This document shows, piece by piece, positions 31,604 to 39,474 of a stretch of 64,000 bases of DNA (the stretch's first letter is position 1; each line of letters opens with the position of its first letter). The position numbers and the translations under genes are program-made. The stretch comes from DASUPK01 sp963843085 (GTDB lineage Bacteria > Actinomycetota > Thermoleophilia > Solirubrobacterales > 70-9). The notes under the pieces are model-generated. The model was given only the letters and a program-made list of their open reading frames with translations, made no database searches and was not told the DNA's origin. The DNA is taken from NCBI GenBank assembly GCA_963843085.1, contig CAWJJG010000010.1:1-64000 (forward strand). The letters are read 5' to 3'.

Positions 31604-32352
31604 CAGGAGACGTCCCCGACGGATCGGGTGAGGTCGGTCCGGTCGGGAAGCTCGCCGCGCAACTCGAGCAGGTTGAGGGCCACCACCGCTATCACCAGGC
31701 CCTCGATCGGCTGCAGCAGCCCGTCGGCGACCAGGTCGGCGAGCGCGATCGCAGCGTCGCTGCTGAACGGGACGCTGACCACCTCGACCAGAAGCTCGGT
31801 GACGACGATCGTCCCGACGACCATCCACATCACCCGCCAGAAGTTGCCCTGGCCGATCTCGCGGCTGCGCCGCAGCGAGCCCCAGACGTTGCGGTGCTCG
31901 AACTTCGCGATCGCCGGGGACAGGCTGAACCAGGCGAGCCAGACCAGGCCAGGGATCACGAGCAACAGAAAGCCGAGCGCGCTGCCGAACGCGAGGATGA
32001 GGTCCAGCGCGATCAGGCGCTTGATCGGCACGGCCTTCAGGAGCGCGCGGATGTTCGGCAAAGGGCGGTGCTCGCGCCATTCGATCACCGCGGCCGCCGT
32101 GAGCCCGGCGTAGAAGGCCTGGCCGCCGAGGTTGATGACGACCGTGAGCGGCGTGGCCGCCAGGATCGCGAGGTCGCGAGCGTTGCGGATTCCCTCGAGC
32201 TGGAGGTGATCGAGAAATCCGTCCGCGAGCGCCTGCGGGAGGAGGATCACGACCGCCGTCAGGATCAGAAAGAGCCAGTGGGTCCGGTACGCGGCGATGA
32301 CCTCGCGCACGACCTCCCGCGCGGAGAGCTTTCTCCGCCCCTCGGCCGTCAT
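31603..32352 (-). CDS. hypothetical multi-pass membrane protein
   Basis: A 249-residue membrane protein with about six predicted helices; the AYRTHWLFLILTAVVILLPQAL and GQAFYAGLTAAAVIEW segments and FLLLVIPGLVWLAWFSLSPAI resemble the membrane domain that sits next to glycerophosphodiester phosphodiesterase modules (GPDPase-memb / DUF7544-like). The amphipathic SLRRSREIGQGNFW loop is typical of that group. Function unknown. Monocistronic, convergent with the CsbD gene. Confidence 0.75.
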   Translation of the reverse strand: MTAEGRRKLSAREVVREVIAAYRTHWLFLILTAVVILLPQALADGFLDHLQLEGIRNARDLAILAATPLTVVINLGGQAFYAGLTAAAVIEWREHRPLPNIRALLKAVPIKRLIALDLILAFGSALGFLLLVIPGLVWLAWFSLSPAIAKFEHRNVWGSLRRSREIGQGNFWRVMWMVVGTIVVTELLVEVVSVPFSSDAAIALADLVADGLLQPIEGLVIAVVALNLLELRGELPDRTDLTRSVGDVS

Positions 32353-32420
32353 CGCTCCAGCAGGTCGTCGATGCCGAGCGTCCGCACGCGGCGATCCTAA
32401 ATAGAGTCGCCGGCGCTGCC

Positions 32421-33062
32421 ATGTTCGCGGTGACCGACTTCACGGTGCAGGCCCAGCACCTGCTGCGCGACGAGCACCAGTTCAAGTGGTACGTCGTCAC
32501 GCTGCTGACCCTGGTGATCTACGTGTACGCGGTGGAGGTCGAGCGCCGCCGCTGGGACGTCGTGCTCGCGGGTCTGGCCTTCTGGCTCGCGGACTGGATC
32601 AACGAGATCGCCAACTCCCTGATCCTCCATTTCTCCCATCGCGCGGCGTTGTGGACGGTCACGGGGGACACCGCGTATCTGATCCTGATCGGGCTGACGA
32701 TCGAGATCTCGCTGATGTTCGCGATCTCCGGGGTCATCTTCGCGAAGTCGCTGCCCCCGGATCCGAGGACCAAGCTGCTCGGAATGCCGAACCGCTTCAC
32801 CATCGGGCTCGGCTTCTCGCTGTTCGCGACCTTCGTCGAGGTCCTCCTGCACGGCACCGGATACTTCCACTGGGACTACTGGTGGTGGAACTTCCCGTGC
32901 GTTCCGCTGATCGTCGTCTTCGGCTACCTGTGGTTCTTCCTCATCACGGCCTACGTCTTCGACCGGCCGGACAACCGCTCCCGATTGCGCATCGTCGGGG
33001 CGATGGCCGCCGTCGTGATCGCGTCGATCCTCCTCTTCGGCGTGGTCTTGGAGTGGATCTAG
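32421..33062 (+). CDS. hypothetical multi-pass membrane protein
   Basis: A 213-residue membrane protein with six to seven helices and Trp/His-rich loops (ADWINEIANSLILHFS, GTGYFHWDYWWWNFP). I do not recognise the family; the placement of charged residues in helices (LADWINE, IEISLMF) might suggest an enzyme or channel rather than a simple anchor. Its TAG stop shares the palindrome CTAG (33059-33062) with the convergent zinc-ribbon gene. Confidence 0.75.
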   Translation: MFAVTDFTVQAQHLLRDEHQFKWYVVTLLTLVIYVYAVEVERRRWDVVLAGLAFWLADWINEIANSLILHFSHRAALWTVTGDTAYLILIGLTIEISLMFAISGVIFAKSLPPDPRTKLLGMPNRFTIGLGFSLFATFVEVLLHGTGYFHWDYWWWNFPCVPLIVVFGYLWFFLITAYVFDRPDNRSRLRIVGAMAAVVIASILLFGVVLEWI

Positions 33063-33265
33063 GCGGCTCGGCGCTTCGGGGTGCCGTTCCGCGACGGGAA
33101 CGCGATCAGCGATCCGCCGGGCTCGCGGAGCTCCGCGACCTCGAGCAGCACGAAGCCGTGACCGCACTCGCAGACGAAGCCGTCGAGCTCGTCGAGGTTC
33201 TCGACGGCGACTTCGAGCTCCTCGGTGCAGCGCGGGTCCGAGCAGAGGATCGTGGCGAGCAGCAC
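33059..33265 (-). CDS. small zinc-ribbon-like protein
   Basis: A 68-residue protein with cysteines at ILCSDPRCTEE and DGFVCECGHGFVLL, spaced as C-x4-C ... C-x-C, a plausible zinc site followed by a beta hairpin. The C-terminus is basic (RNGTPKRRAA). Similar small zinc-ribbon proteins occur in actinobacteria without known role. It begins divergent to, and close to, the NUDIX gene. Confidence 0.65.
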   Translation of the reverse strand: MLLATILCSDPRCTEELEVAVENLDELDGFVCECGHGFVLLEVAELREPGGSLIAFPSRNGTPKRRAA

Positions 33266-33338
33266 TGCGGCGATGGTGCCGAGAGCGCCGGATGGATGGC
33301 CCGGTGAATGTGAACGGCGGTTTCCTTACGCTGCGAGG

Positions 33339-33830
33339 GTGGCGCGAGGCGACTTCGACCTGGGTGACGGCAAGCCCGACATCACCGCCGCCGGCGGCGT
33401 CGTCATCCACCGCGACGAGGAGGGCCGTTCGCGGGTGGCGGTGATCCACCGCCCCAAGTACGGAGACTGGTCGTTGCCGAAGGGCAAGCTCGAGAAGGGG
33501 GAGGGGTGGCAGGAGGCCGCCCTTCGCGAGGTCCATGAGGAGACGGGGTACGAGTGCGAGCTGGGGCCCGAGCTGCCCCACGTCGCCTATCTCGATCGCA
33601 AGTCTCGGCGGAAGCTGGTCCGCTACTGGCTGATGGAGCCCGTGAAGGGGGAGTTCAAGGCCCATGACGAGGTCGACGAGCTGCGCTGGCTGACGCCGGA
33701 CGAGGCCGATGAGCTGCTCACCTATCCCCACGACAAGGAGCTCGTCAAGAAGGCGCTGCGCCGCTATCGCTGGCGGCGGTTCACCCGGGCCCTGACGCCC
33801 TGGGCGAGAAGCCCGATGCCCGGGATGTGA
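33339..33830 (+). CDS. NUDIX hydrolase
   Basis: A 163-residue NUDIX protein. The Nudix box is complete: GKLEKGEGWQEAALREVHEETGYEC (about residues 49-73), giving G-x5-E-x7-R-E-x2-E-E-x-G. The preceding YGDWSLPKGK and the later LVRYWLMEP strand fit Ap4A/diphosphoinositol or MutT/RppH-like members. The first strand AAGGVVIHRDEEG is typical of actinobacterial MutT1-like proteins. GTG 33339 gives a protein of normal length; 38 extra codons upstream look non-coding. Confidence 0.93.
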   Translation: MARGDFDLGDGKPDITAAGGVVIHRDEEGRSRVAVIHRPKYGDWSLPKGKLEKGEGWQEAALREVHEETGYECELGPELPHVAYLDRKSRRKLVRYWLMEPVKGEFKAHDEVDELRWLTPDEADELLTYPHDKELVKKALRRYRWRRFTRALTPWARSPMPGM

Positions 33831-33919
33831 GGGTTCAGGGCAGTAACGGGTGCGGCCTAGGATGGACTAAGGAGTAGTCCCGATCAGAGAGTTCGGGCGT
33901 CGACACAAGGAGCCGCGCA

Positions 33920-34441
33920 ATGACCGATAAGACCGAGACCGCGATCCTCGCCGGAGGCTGCTTCTGGGGAGTCCAGGAGCTGCTTCGCAAGCGCGACGGC
34001 GTCATCTCGACCCGCGTCGGATACACCGGCGGCGAGAACGACCATCCCACCTATGGCAACCATTCCGGCCACGCCGAGGCCGTCGAGATCGTCTTCGATC
34101 CCGAGCGGATCTCCTACCGGGACATCCTCGAGTTCTTCTTCCAGATCCACGACCCGAGCACCAAGGACCGCCAGGGCAACGACATCGGCTCGAGCTACCG
34201 CTCCGAGATCTTCTACACGACCGACGAGCAGCGTCAGGTGGCCGAGGACACGATCGCCGACGTCGACGCCTCAGGCATCTGGCCCGGCAAGGTCGTCACC
34301 GAGATCAGCGAGGCCGTCCCGTTCTGGGAGGCCGAGGAAGAGCACCAGGACTACCTGCAGAAGTACCCGAACGGCTACACCTGCCACTTCCCGCGGCCGG
34401 ACTGGAAGCTTCCGCACCGCGCGACGGCGCCCAGCTCCTAG
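33920..34441 (+). CDS. msrA: peptide-methionine (S)-S-oxide reductase
   Basis: A 173-residue MsrA. The catalytic Cys14 lies in GGCFWG, followed by the conserved GYTGG, NHSGHAEAVEIVFDP and QGNDIGSSYRS motifs; a C-terminal Cys in NGYTCHF may act as resolving residue. It repairs methionine-S-sulfoxide with thioredoxin. GGAG is placed just before the ATG. A long perfect inverted repeat follows. Confidence 0.97.
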   Translation: MTDKTETAILAGGCFWGVQELLRKRDGVISTRVGYTGGENDHPTYGNHSGHAEAVEIVFDPERISYRDILEFFFQIHDPSTKDRQGNDIGSSYRSEIFYTTDEQRQVAEDTIADVDASGIWPGKVVTEISEAVPFWEAEEEHQDYLQKYPNGYTCHFPRPDWKLPHRATAPSS

Positions 34442-34461
34442 GCGTCAGACCTGGGGATCGG

Positions 34462-34539
34462 CCAGCGGGTCCTGTCGCCGGATTTCATCGACACGCGCAA
34501 GAGCGCGTGTCGAGGGTGAAATCCGGCGCCACCCGCTGG
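34462..34539. repeat. 78-nt near-perfect inverted repeat
   Basis: Outer arms CCAGCGGGT (34462-34470) and ACCCGCTGG (34531-34539), a middle stem CGCCGGATTTCA (34476-34487) and TGAAATCCGGCG (34517-34528), and an inner stem TCGACACGCGC (34488-34498) and GCGCGTGTCGA (34503-34513) with an AAGA loop. In all, 32 base pairs with only two small internal loops. It lies between convergent msrA and STAS genes without a T-tract. Confidence 0.9.
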
Positions 34540-34562
34540 AGATGCCTTTCGCTCCGGACGCC

Positions 34563-34916
34563 CTACCGGAACAGCTCGCTGGTGCCCGTCACCGCCAGCA
34601 GCTGCTTGACGCCGGGGTGCTCTGGTGGCACGAAGGTGAGGCGGTCGCCGTCCGCTCGGTGCCGCGCATTGGCCTGCAGGAGGAACCTGAGGCCGGTGGA
34701 GTCGACGAAGGAGAGCTCGGATAGGTCGAGGACGATCGCACCGATCTCGCTCTCCTCGGCGTCGCGTATTGCCTCATCGAGCTTGGTTCCCGTCGCCAGG
34801 TCGAGCTCTCCGTCGAGCGCGATGGTCACCGAATCACCGTCGCGCCGTGTGGTGATTTCGAGCGGCTGCCCCGTGAGATCAGGGTTGCCGGCATTCCCTC
34901 CGTCAGCAGGTCGCAT
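34563..34916 (-). CDS. STAS domain anti-sigma factor antagonist-like protein
   Basis: A 117-residue STAS protein. Core pattern: VTIALDGELDLATGTKLDEAI, then VLDLSELSFVDSTGLRFLL (with the usually phosphorylated Ser in DSTG, near residue 76), and LLAVTGTSELF at the end. It resembles SpoIIAA/RsbV-type antagonists that free a sigma factor by binding an anti-sigma kinase. No kinase or sigma gene is adjacent. GGAG precedes the chosen ATG 34916. Confidence 0.92.
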   Translation of the reverse strand: MRPADGGNAGNPDLTGQPLEITTRRDGDSVTIALDGELDLATGTKLDEAIRDAEESEIGAIVLDLSELSFVDSTGLRFLLQANARHRADGDRLTFVPPEHPGVKQLLAVTGTSELFR

Positions 34917-35065
34917 GGCGTCTCCTTTCAGAAACGCAATCCGGTTTCGCCCCTTCCCCTTGCGCGGGCCGGGCGACCCGTCTTGCCTCAACGAACGCCT
35001 GAATTCTTACAAGAACGGTGCCGTCGGTCACGCGCCCGGGGTAGGCTGCCGCGCTGGGAGAAGGA

Positions 35066-35818
35066 ATGGGTTATCTGATCAAAGCGCCGCTCGGCCTCGG
35101 GATGTTCATCGGCGGGCTGATCCTCGCCAACGTGAAGTTGGTCTCGCTGCTCGAGACCGGGACGTGCGCATCGGGCAACACGCCGTACCAGATCGCCCAA
35201 CCCTGCCCGTCGGGCACCGGAACGGACATCCTCATTCTGATGGGGTCGATCTTCGCCACCGTCATCGGCATCGGCCTGTTCGCTTATCGGGGCGATCCGC
35301 CCTGGGACAAGGACCGGCCGCTCAATCTCGAGAGTGACTTCTCGTTCCCGGCCTTCGCCTGGGGGATCGCGTTCACCGCCACCGGGGCCGTGTCGCTGAT
35401 CGCCGCGCTGACCAACGAGGCCGTCAAGCAGAACGCCGGCAGCAAGCTCGGCGCCATGATCGTTGGAGGCGTGTTTCTCGTGATGGGCCTCCCGGTGCTG
35501 TTCGTGTCGCTCCGGTACCTGGTCCACGACCTGACGCACCGCGGCGAGCAGCGGGCGAAGGCGGAGGTCCGGGTGGCCAGCACCGGCGGCGGCAGGGCCG
35601 CCACCGGGATGAGCAGCGGCTTCGGCCAGGCGGGCGCGCTGCAGCAGATGGCCAGCAGGCTCCCCTGGGGGACCGGCACAGGATCGGCGGCGAGCACTGT
35701 TGGCGGCACCGGCGATCAGATTGCGAAGCTGGAGCGCCTGCAGAAGCTACGGCAGTCGGGCGCCCTCACCGACATCGAATTCGAGCGCGAGAAGGCGAAG
35801 ATCCTCTCCGAGAGCTGA
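35066..35818 (+). CDS. membrane protein with C-terminal SHOCT domain
   Basis: A 250-residue protein with about four transmembrane helices (near residues 8-26, 55-75, 95-118 and 128-150), an extracellular loop with two Cys (ETGTCASGNT..AQPCPSG) that may form a disulfide, a Gly-rich linker and a C-terminal SHOCT domain (IAKLERLQKLRQSGALTDIEFEREKAKIL, residues about 220-248). SHOCT domains are short oligomerisation modules. Role unknown. Confidence 0.85.
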   Translation: MGYLIKAPLGLGMFIGGLILANVKLVSLLETGTCASGNTPYQIAQPCPSGTGTDILILMGSIFATVIGIGLFAYRGDPPWDKDRPLNLESDFSFPAFAWGIAFTATGAVSLIAALTNEAVKQNAGSKLGAMIVGGVFLVMGLPVLFVSLRYLVHDLTHRGEQRAKAEVRVASTGGGRAATGMSSGFGQAGALQQMASRLPWGTGTGSAASTVGGTGDQIAKLERLQKLRQSGALTDIEFEREKAKILSES

Positions 35819-35823
35819 CGCAA

Positions 35824-35852
35824 GGGGCCAGACCCACCAGGGCCTGACCCCC
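35824..35852. terminator. palindromic hairpin between convergent genes
   Basis: GGGGCCAGACCC, loop, GGGCCTGACCCC: a stem with two mismatches related in sequence to the element at 25944. It lies between the SHOCT gene and the convergent RTX-like gene. Confidence 0.5.
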
Positions 35853-35862
35853 CGCGAATCAG

Positions 35863-36558
35863 CTACGCGCCCGTTTCCTGCTGGTTGTCGTGCGGGTTCG
35901 GGGCCCGCTGGATGACGACCTCGCAATGGCGCACCTGGTCCAGGTCGCCGAGGTCCACGATCGCCACGTCGCGATCGCGGCCGCAGTTGACCGAGTCGGA
36001 CTCGCCGTCGTTGACGTGGATCACGTCATGACCGCGTCCCCCGAACACCCTGTCGCCACCCGGCGTGGCGGCATCCGCCTGGGCTAGCGCGTAGATGACG
36101 TCGTCATTGGGCCCGCCGAAGACGGTGTCGACGCCGACTCCGGCGAAGAGGAGGTCGTGCCCCCGTCCGCCGCGGACGATGTCGTCGCCGTTGCGCCCGC
36201 GCAGATGGTCGGCGCCCCGGCGACCGAGCAGGACGTCGTTCCCATCCTGTCCGAACGCCGTGTCAGCGCCTCCCCCGAGATCCACCATGTCATTGCCGGG
36301 CCCGGCGTCGACGCCGTCCTTGCCTTGACTGCCGAACACCGTGTCGTTGCCGTCCCCGGCATCGATCAGGTCGTTCCCGGACTTGGCGAACACGGCATCG
36401 TCCCCGGCAAGGGCCTGGATCTGATCCGCGGCATGGGTCCCGAACAGCTGGTTCGGGCCCTCATCGCCGACGATCGTCGCCGCCAGCGCGACGGTGGCCC
36501 CCGCTGCAGACAACGCCCACGCGGCGACGACGATCAGTCCCATCGTCTTCTTTCGCAT
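35863..36558 (-). CDS. secreted RTX-like calcium-binding repeat protein
   Basis: A 231-residue exported protein. It has a Sec signal peptide (residues 1-27, cut near ALA-ATI) followed by about nine imperfect nonapeptide repeats of the G-G-x-G-x-D-x-U-x type (GDDAVFAKSGNDLIDAGDGND and onward; GGRGHDLLFAG; GGRGHDVIHVN). This should form a calcium-binding beta roll. The C-terminus has two Cys (NCGRDRD, RHCEV) that may form a disulfide. RTX proteins usually lack a Sec signal, so this is a surface or secreted variant. Confidence 0.88.
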   Translation of the reverse strand: MRKKTMGLIVVAAWALSAAGATVALAATIVGDEGPNQLFGTHAADQIQALAGDDAVFAKSGNDLIDAGDGNDTVFGSQGKDGVDAGPGNDMVDLGGGADTAFGQDGNDVLLGRRGADHLRGRNGDDIVRGGRGHDLLFAGVGVDTVFGGPNDDVIYALAQADAATPGGDRVFGGRGHDVIHVNDGESDSVNCGRDRDVAIVDLGDLDQVRHCEVVIQRAPNPHDNQQETGA

Positions 36559-36700
36559 CCGAATCCCTCCCCGGAATCGTGGTGTGGCCCTAGAACATTT
36601 TTGGGTGGTTCCGGTTCCGGTTTCTGCAGTAACTCAGATCCCCCGTGACCCGCGGCTGATCCGGGGGCACGGGGTGGGGCGTACAGATAGCGTGCGCCCC

Positions 36701-38101
36701 ATGAGCGACGACCTCGCCTTCTCCGGAGCGGCCCGCCTCGCGGAGATGGTCCGCGCCAAGGAGGTTTCCCCGACCGAGCTGGTGGAGCTCTACCTCGAGC
36801 GGATCCGTCGCCTCGACCCTGAGCTGAACGCCTACCGGGTGGTGCTGGCGGAGGGCGCTCGCGCCGACGCCGAGCGAGCCGAGGAACGACTCGCCAAGGG
36901 AGATGACGCCCCGCTGCTCGGAGTCCCGGTCGCGATCAAGGACAACGTGGACTACGCGGGCGAGGTGACCACCCATGGCACCGCCGCCTACGGGGATCCG
37001 GCCGCCGAGGACTCGCTGGTCGTCCGGCGCCTGCGCGAAGCGGGGGCGACGATCCTCGGCAAGACGAATCTCCCGGAGCTGGCGATCTACGGCTTCACGG
37101 AGAGCCCGACCTGGGGGCCGACCCGCAATCCGTGGGACACCTCGCTGACCTGCGGCGGCTCGAGTGGCGGCAGCGGGGTCGCGGTCGCCGCCGGCATGTG
37201 CGCGATCGCCCACGCCACGGATGGGGCCGGTTCGATCCGCTACCCGGCTGCCTTCAACGGCCTCTTCGGCCTGAAGCCACAGCGCAACCGGATCTCGCTC
37301 TCGCCGGACCGCGAGCACTGGTATGGGTTGTCCGTCTCCGGCTGCGTCAGCCGGAGTGTGATCGACACGGCGCTCTATCTCGACGTGATGAGCGGGCCGG
37401 AGAGGGGCGACCTGGACGTGCCGCCCCCGTTCGAGCGGCCGCTGGTGGAGACCGCCCGGACCGCGCCCGGCAAGCTGCGGATCGCCTGCACGACCAAGAC
37501 GGCGACGCCGGTGCGAAAGGCGCCCGAGGTGCTGGCCGGCTACACGGAGACGATCGAGCTGCTCCGCTCTCTCGGCCACGAGGTGACGGAGGCGGCGCCG
37601 CCCTGGAGCAGCGCCAGGAACGACTTCTTCCCGATGTACTTCCGAGGGATCCGCGACGAGGCGCTCACGCTGCCGCACCCGGAGCGCCTCTCGGATCAGA
37701 CCAAGGGCTTCGTCCGGATGGGCCGCCTGTTCAGCGATCGCAAGATGGGAAAGGTGAAGGACCGAATGGTTGGCGCCACGACCAAGATCCAGGCGTTCTT
37801 CCGCGACTTCGACCTGCTGCTCACCCCGGCCACCGCCCAGCCCCCGTTCGAGGTCGGAAAGCTTCTGGGCCAGGGCGCGCTGCGGACCATGAACGCGATG
37901 GCCAATGTCTATCCGTACGGATTCAGGTGGAACTACACGGGCCAGCCCGCCGCGGCGATCCCCGCCGGGTTCACGGAGTCGGGCCTGCCGCGCTCGGTGA
38001 TGATGGTCGCCCGTCCGAACCGGGAGGACGTGCTGGTCTCGGTCGGAGCGCAGCTCGAAGCCGAGCGGCCCTGGGCGGGCCGGCGCCCGCCAGGGACCTA
38101 G
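36701..38101 (+). CDS. amidase (amidase signature family)
   Basis: A 466-residue amidase-signature enzyme. The Ser-cisSer-Lys triad is visible: Lys near residue 79 in PVAIKDNVD, cis-Ser in GGSSGGSG (near 153) and nucleophile Ser in GAGSIRYPA (near 177). C-terminal PATAQPPFEVG and NYTGQPAAAIP are standard. Substrate may be an aliphatic or aryl amide; not GatA, as no partner genes are present. The start ATG 36701 gives normal family length. Its TAG shares CTAG with the convergent MBL-fold gene. Confidence 0.93.
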   Translation: MSDDLAFSGAARLAEMVRAKEVSPTELVELYLERIRRLDPELNAYRVVLAEGARADAERAEERLAKGDDAPLLGVPVAIKDNVDYAGEVTTHGTAAYGDPAAEDSLVVRRLREAGATILGKTNLPELAIYGFTESPTWGPTRNPWDTSLTCGGSSGGSGVAVAAGMCAIAHATDGAGSIRYPAAFNGLFGLKPQRNRISLSPDREHWYGLSVSGCVSRSVIDTALYLDVMSGPERGDLDVPPPFERPLVETARTAPGKLRIACTTKTATPVRKAPEVLAGYTETIELLRSLGHEVTEAAPPWSSARNDFFPMYFRGIRDEALTLPHPERLSDQTKGFVRMGRLFSDRKMGKVKDRMVGATTKIQAFFRDFDLLLTPATAQPPFEVGKLLGQGALRTMNAMANVYPYGFRWNYTGQPAAAIPAGFTESGLPRSVMMVARPNREDVLVSVGAQLEAERPWAGRRPPGT

Positions 38102-38976
38102 GTCGCCGCGGCCACCTTCGCCGGGGCGGCGACCTCGATCTCCTGGGTCTCGGCCGCCATCTCGATCGCCCCGTCGGGCCCGCCCAGCTCCTGCCAGCGC
38201 TCGCGCGCGGTCTCCGCGAAGCGATCGAGGAAGTCGTCGGAGTGGAGCGGATCGTGGTGGAACATGAGCAACCTCTCGGCCTCGACCCGGCGGGCGAAGG
38301 TCAGCGTGTCGGTGAGCCGCGAGTGACCCCAGCCCGCGTGGTCCGGGTACTCCTCGTCCGTGTACTGGCAGTCGTGGATCAGCAGGTCGGTGTCGCGCGC
38401 GAGGTCGTAGCCGGAGATCCACTCGGGCTCGAGTGACTCCAGTGGCGCGCCCAGCCCCGGCTCGTGGTCGGAGATGTAGGTCAGAGTGGCCGGGCCGTCG
38501 GTGATCCGGTAGCCGAGCGTCGGGCCGCGGTGGGTGACCGCCTCAGCCCGGATCTTGGCGGGCCCGAGCTGCCACTCGGTCGGCGGCGTGTCGCGGAAGT
38601 TGACCTCACAGGGAAGCTCGCGCACCTCGACGGGGGAGAGGGGGGCGGAGATGTATCGCGCGATGCGCTCCTCGAGGGACGCCTCCGGTGACGACGGTCC
38701 CCAGATCGTGATCTCGGACTCCGAGCGGAAGCAGGGCGCGAAGAACATCAGCCCCTGGATGTGGTCCAGGTGGAGGTGGGTGAGAAGGATGTTGATCTTC
38801 GGCAGCTTCTGGGCGATGCCGACACCGAGGCTGCGGATGCCCGTGCCGGCGTCGATGATCAGGGTCGAGCCGTCGGAGAGCTCGAGCTCGACGCACGAGG
38901 TGTTGCCGCCGTAGCGGTTCATCTCCGGTCCGGGCGCCGGGACCGAGCCACGCGCACCCCACACCTTCAGCTTCAT
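38098..38976 (-). CDS. MBL-fold metallo-hydrolase
   Basis: A 292-residue metallo-beta-lactamase-fold protein of the RNase Z/PQQ-B-like group. The metal motif is THLHLDHIQG (near residue 67), with further ligands in SDHEPG, IHDCQYTDEEY and FHHDPLHSDD. N-terminal VWGARGSVPAPGPEMNRYGGNT is typical of phosphodiesterase-like members linked to signalling (often next to PAS or GAF proteins, as here). It may cleave phosphodiesters or cyclic nucleotides. Confidence 0.9.
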   Translation of the reverse strand: MKLKVWGARGSVPAPGPEMNRYGGNTSCVELELSDGSTLIIDAGTGIRSLGVGIAQKLPKINILLTHLHLDHIQGLMFFAPCFRSESEITIWGPSSPEASLEERIARYISAPLSPVEVRELPCEVNFRDTPPTEWQLGPAKIRAEAVTHRGPTLGYRITDGPATLTYISDHEPGLGAPLESLEPEWISGYDLARDTDLLIHDCQYTDEEYPDHAGWGHSRLTDTLTFARRVEAERLLMFHHDPLHSDDFLDRFAETARERWQELGGPDGAIEMAAETQEIEVAAPAKVAAAT

Positions 38977-39033
38977 CTCCTCCTCACAGCCTCAGCAACC
39001 TCCTCCTTCTCCTCCTGCCCAGCCTATAGCGGT

Positions 39034-39441
39034 CTAACCCGCTCCGCGCGTGCTGTTGGCACGCGCCCAGAAGAAGATCATCGCCCCCTGCTGGCCGCCC
39101 TCGGCCTCGATCGGCAGCGCCGTCGATTCGATCTCGTATTCCTCGCCTCTCATGGAGCGCACCTTGAAGTTCCCGTGAGCGGGACGGCCATGCCGCAGAG
39201 CCCTGGTCGTCGGAATCTCCTCGATCGGGATCGGGTTCCCGTTCTCGCCGAAGGGGCCCATCGCGTGGCTCCACTCCTCGGCGGGCATTCGCGCCGACTC
39301 CTCGAACGAGATGCCGAGCAGGGCGCCGGCAGCCTCGTTGTAGAAGATCAGCGCGCCGCTCTCGTCGACCAGGAACGCCGGGGTGGAGAGGCTCGTCAGG
39401 AGGTTCCGGGCGAGGATGAGCTCGAGCGGCTTCTGATCCAT
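39034..39441 (-). CDS. PAS domain protein
   Basis: A 135-residue single PAS domain: LLTSLSTPAFLVDESGALIFYNEAAGALLG at the start, FEESARMPAEEW, and the C-terminal strands FKVRSMRGEEYEIESTALPIEA...GAMIFFWA. No output domain follows, so it may work as a partner protein, perhaps with the adjacent MBL-fold phosphodiesterase (58 bp downstream). ATG 39441 is the only start that avoids a long antisense-like leader. Confidence 0.85.
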   Translation of the reverse strand: MDQKPLELILARNLLTSLSTPAFLVDESGALIFYNEAAGALLGISFEESARMPAEEWSHAMGPFGENGNPIPIEEIPTTRALRHGRPAHGNFKVRSMRGEEYEIESTALPIEAEGGQQGAMIFFWARANSTRGAG

Positions 39442-39474
39442 TCCGCACGAAGTCTCCCTTATGCTCGCCGCACG

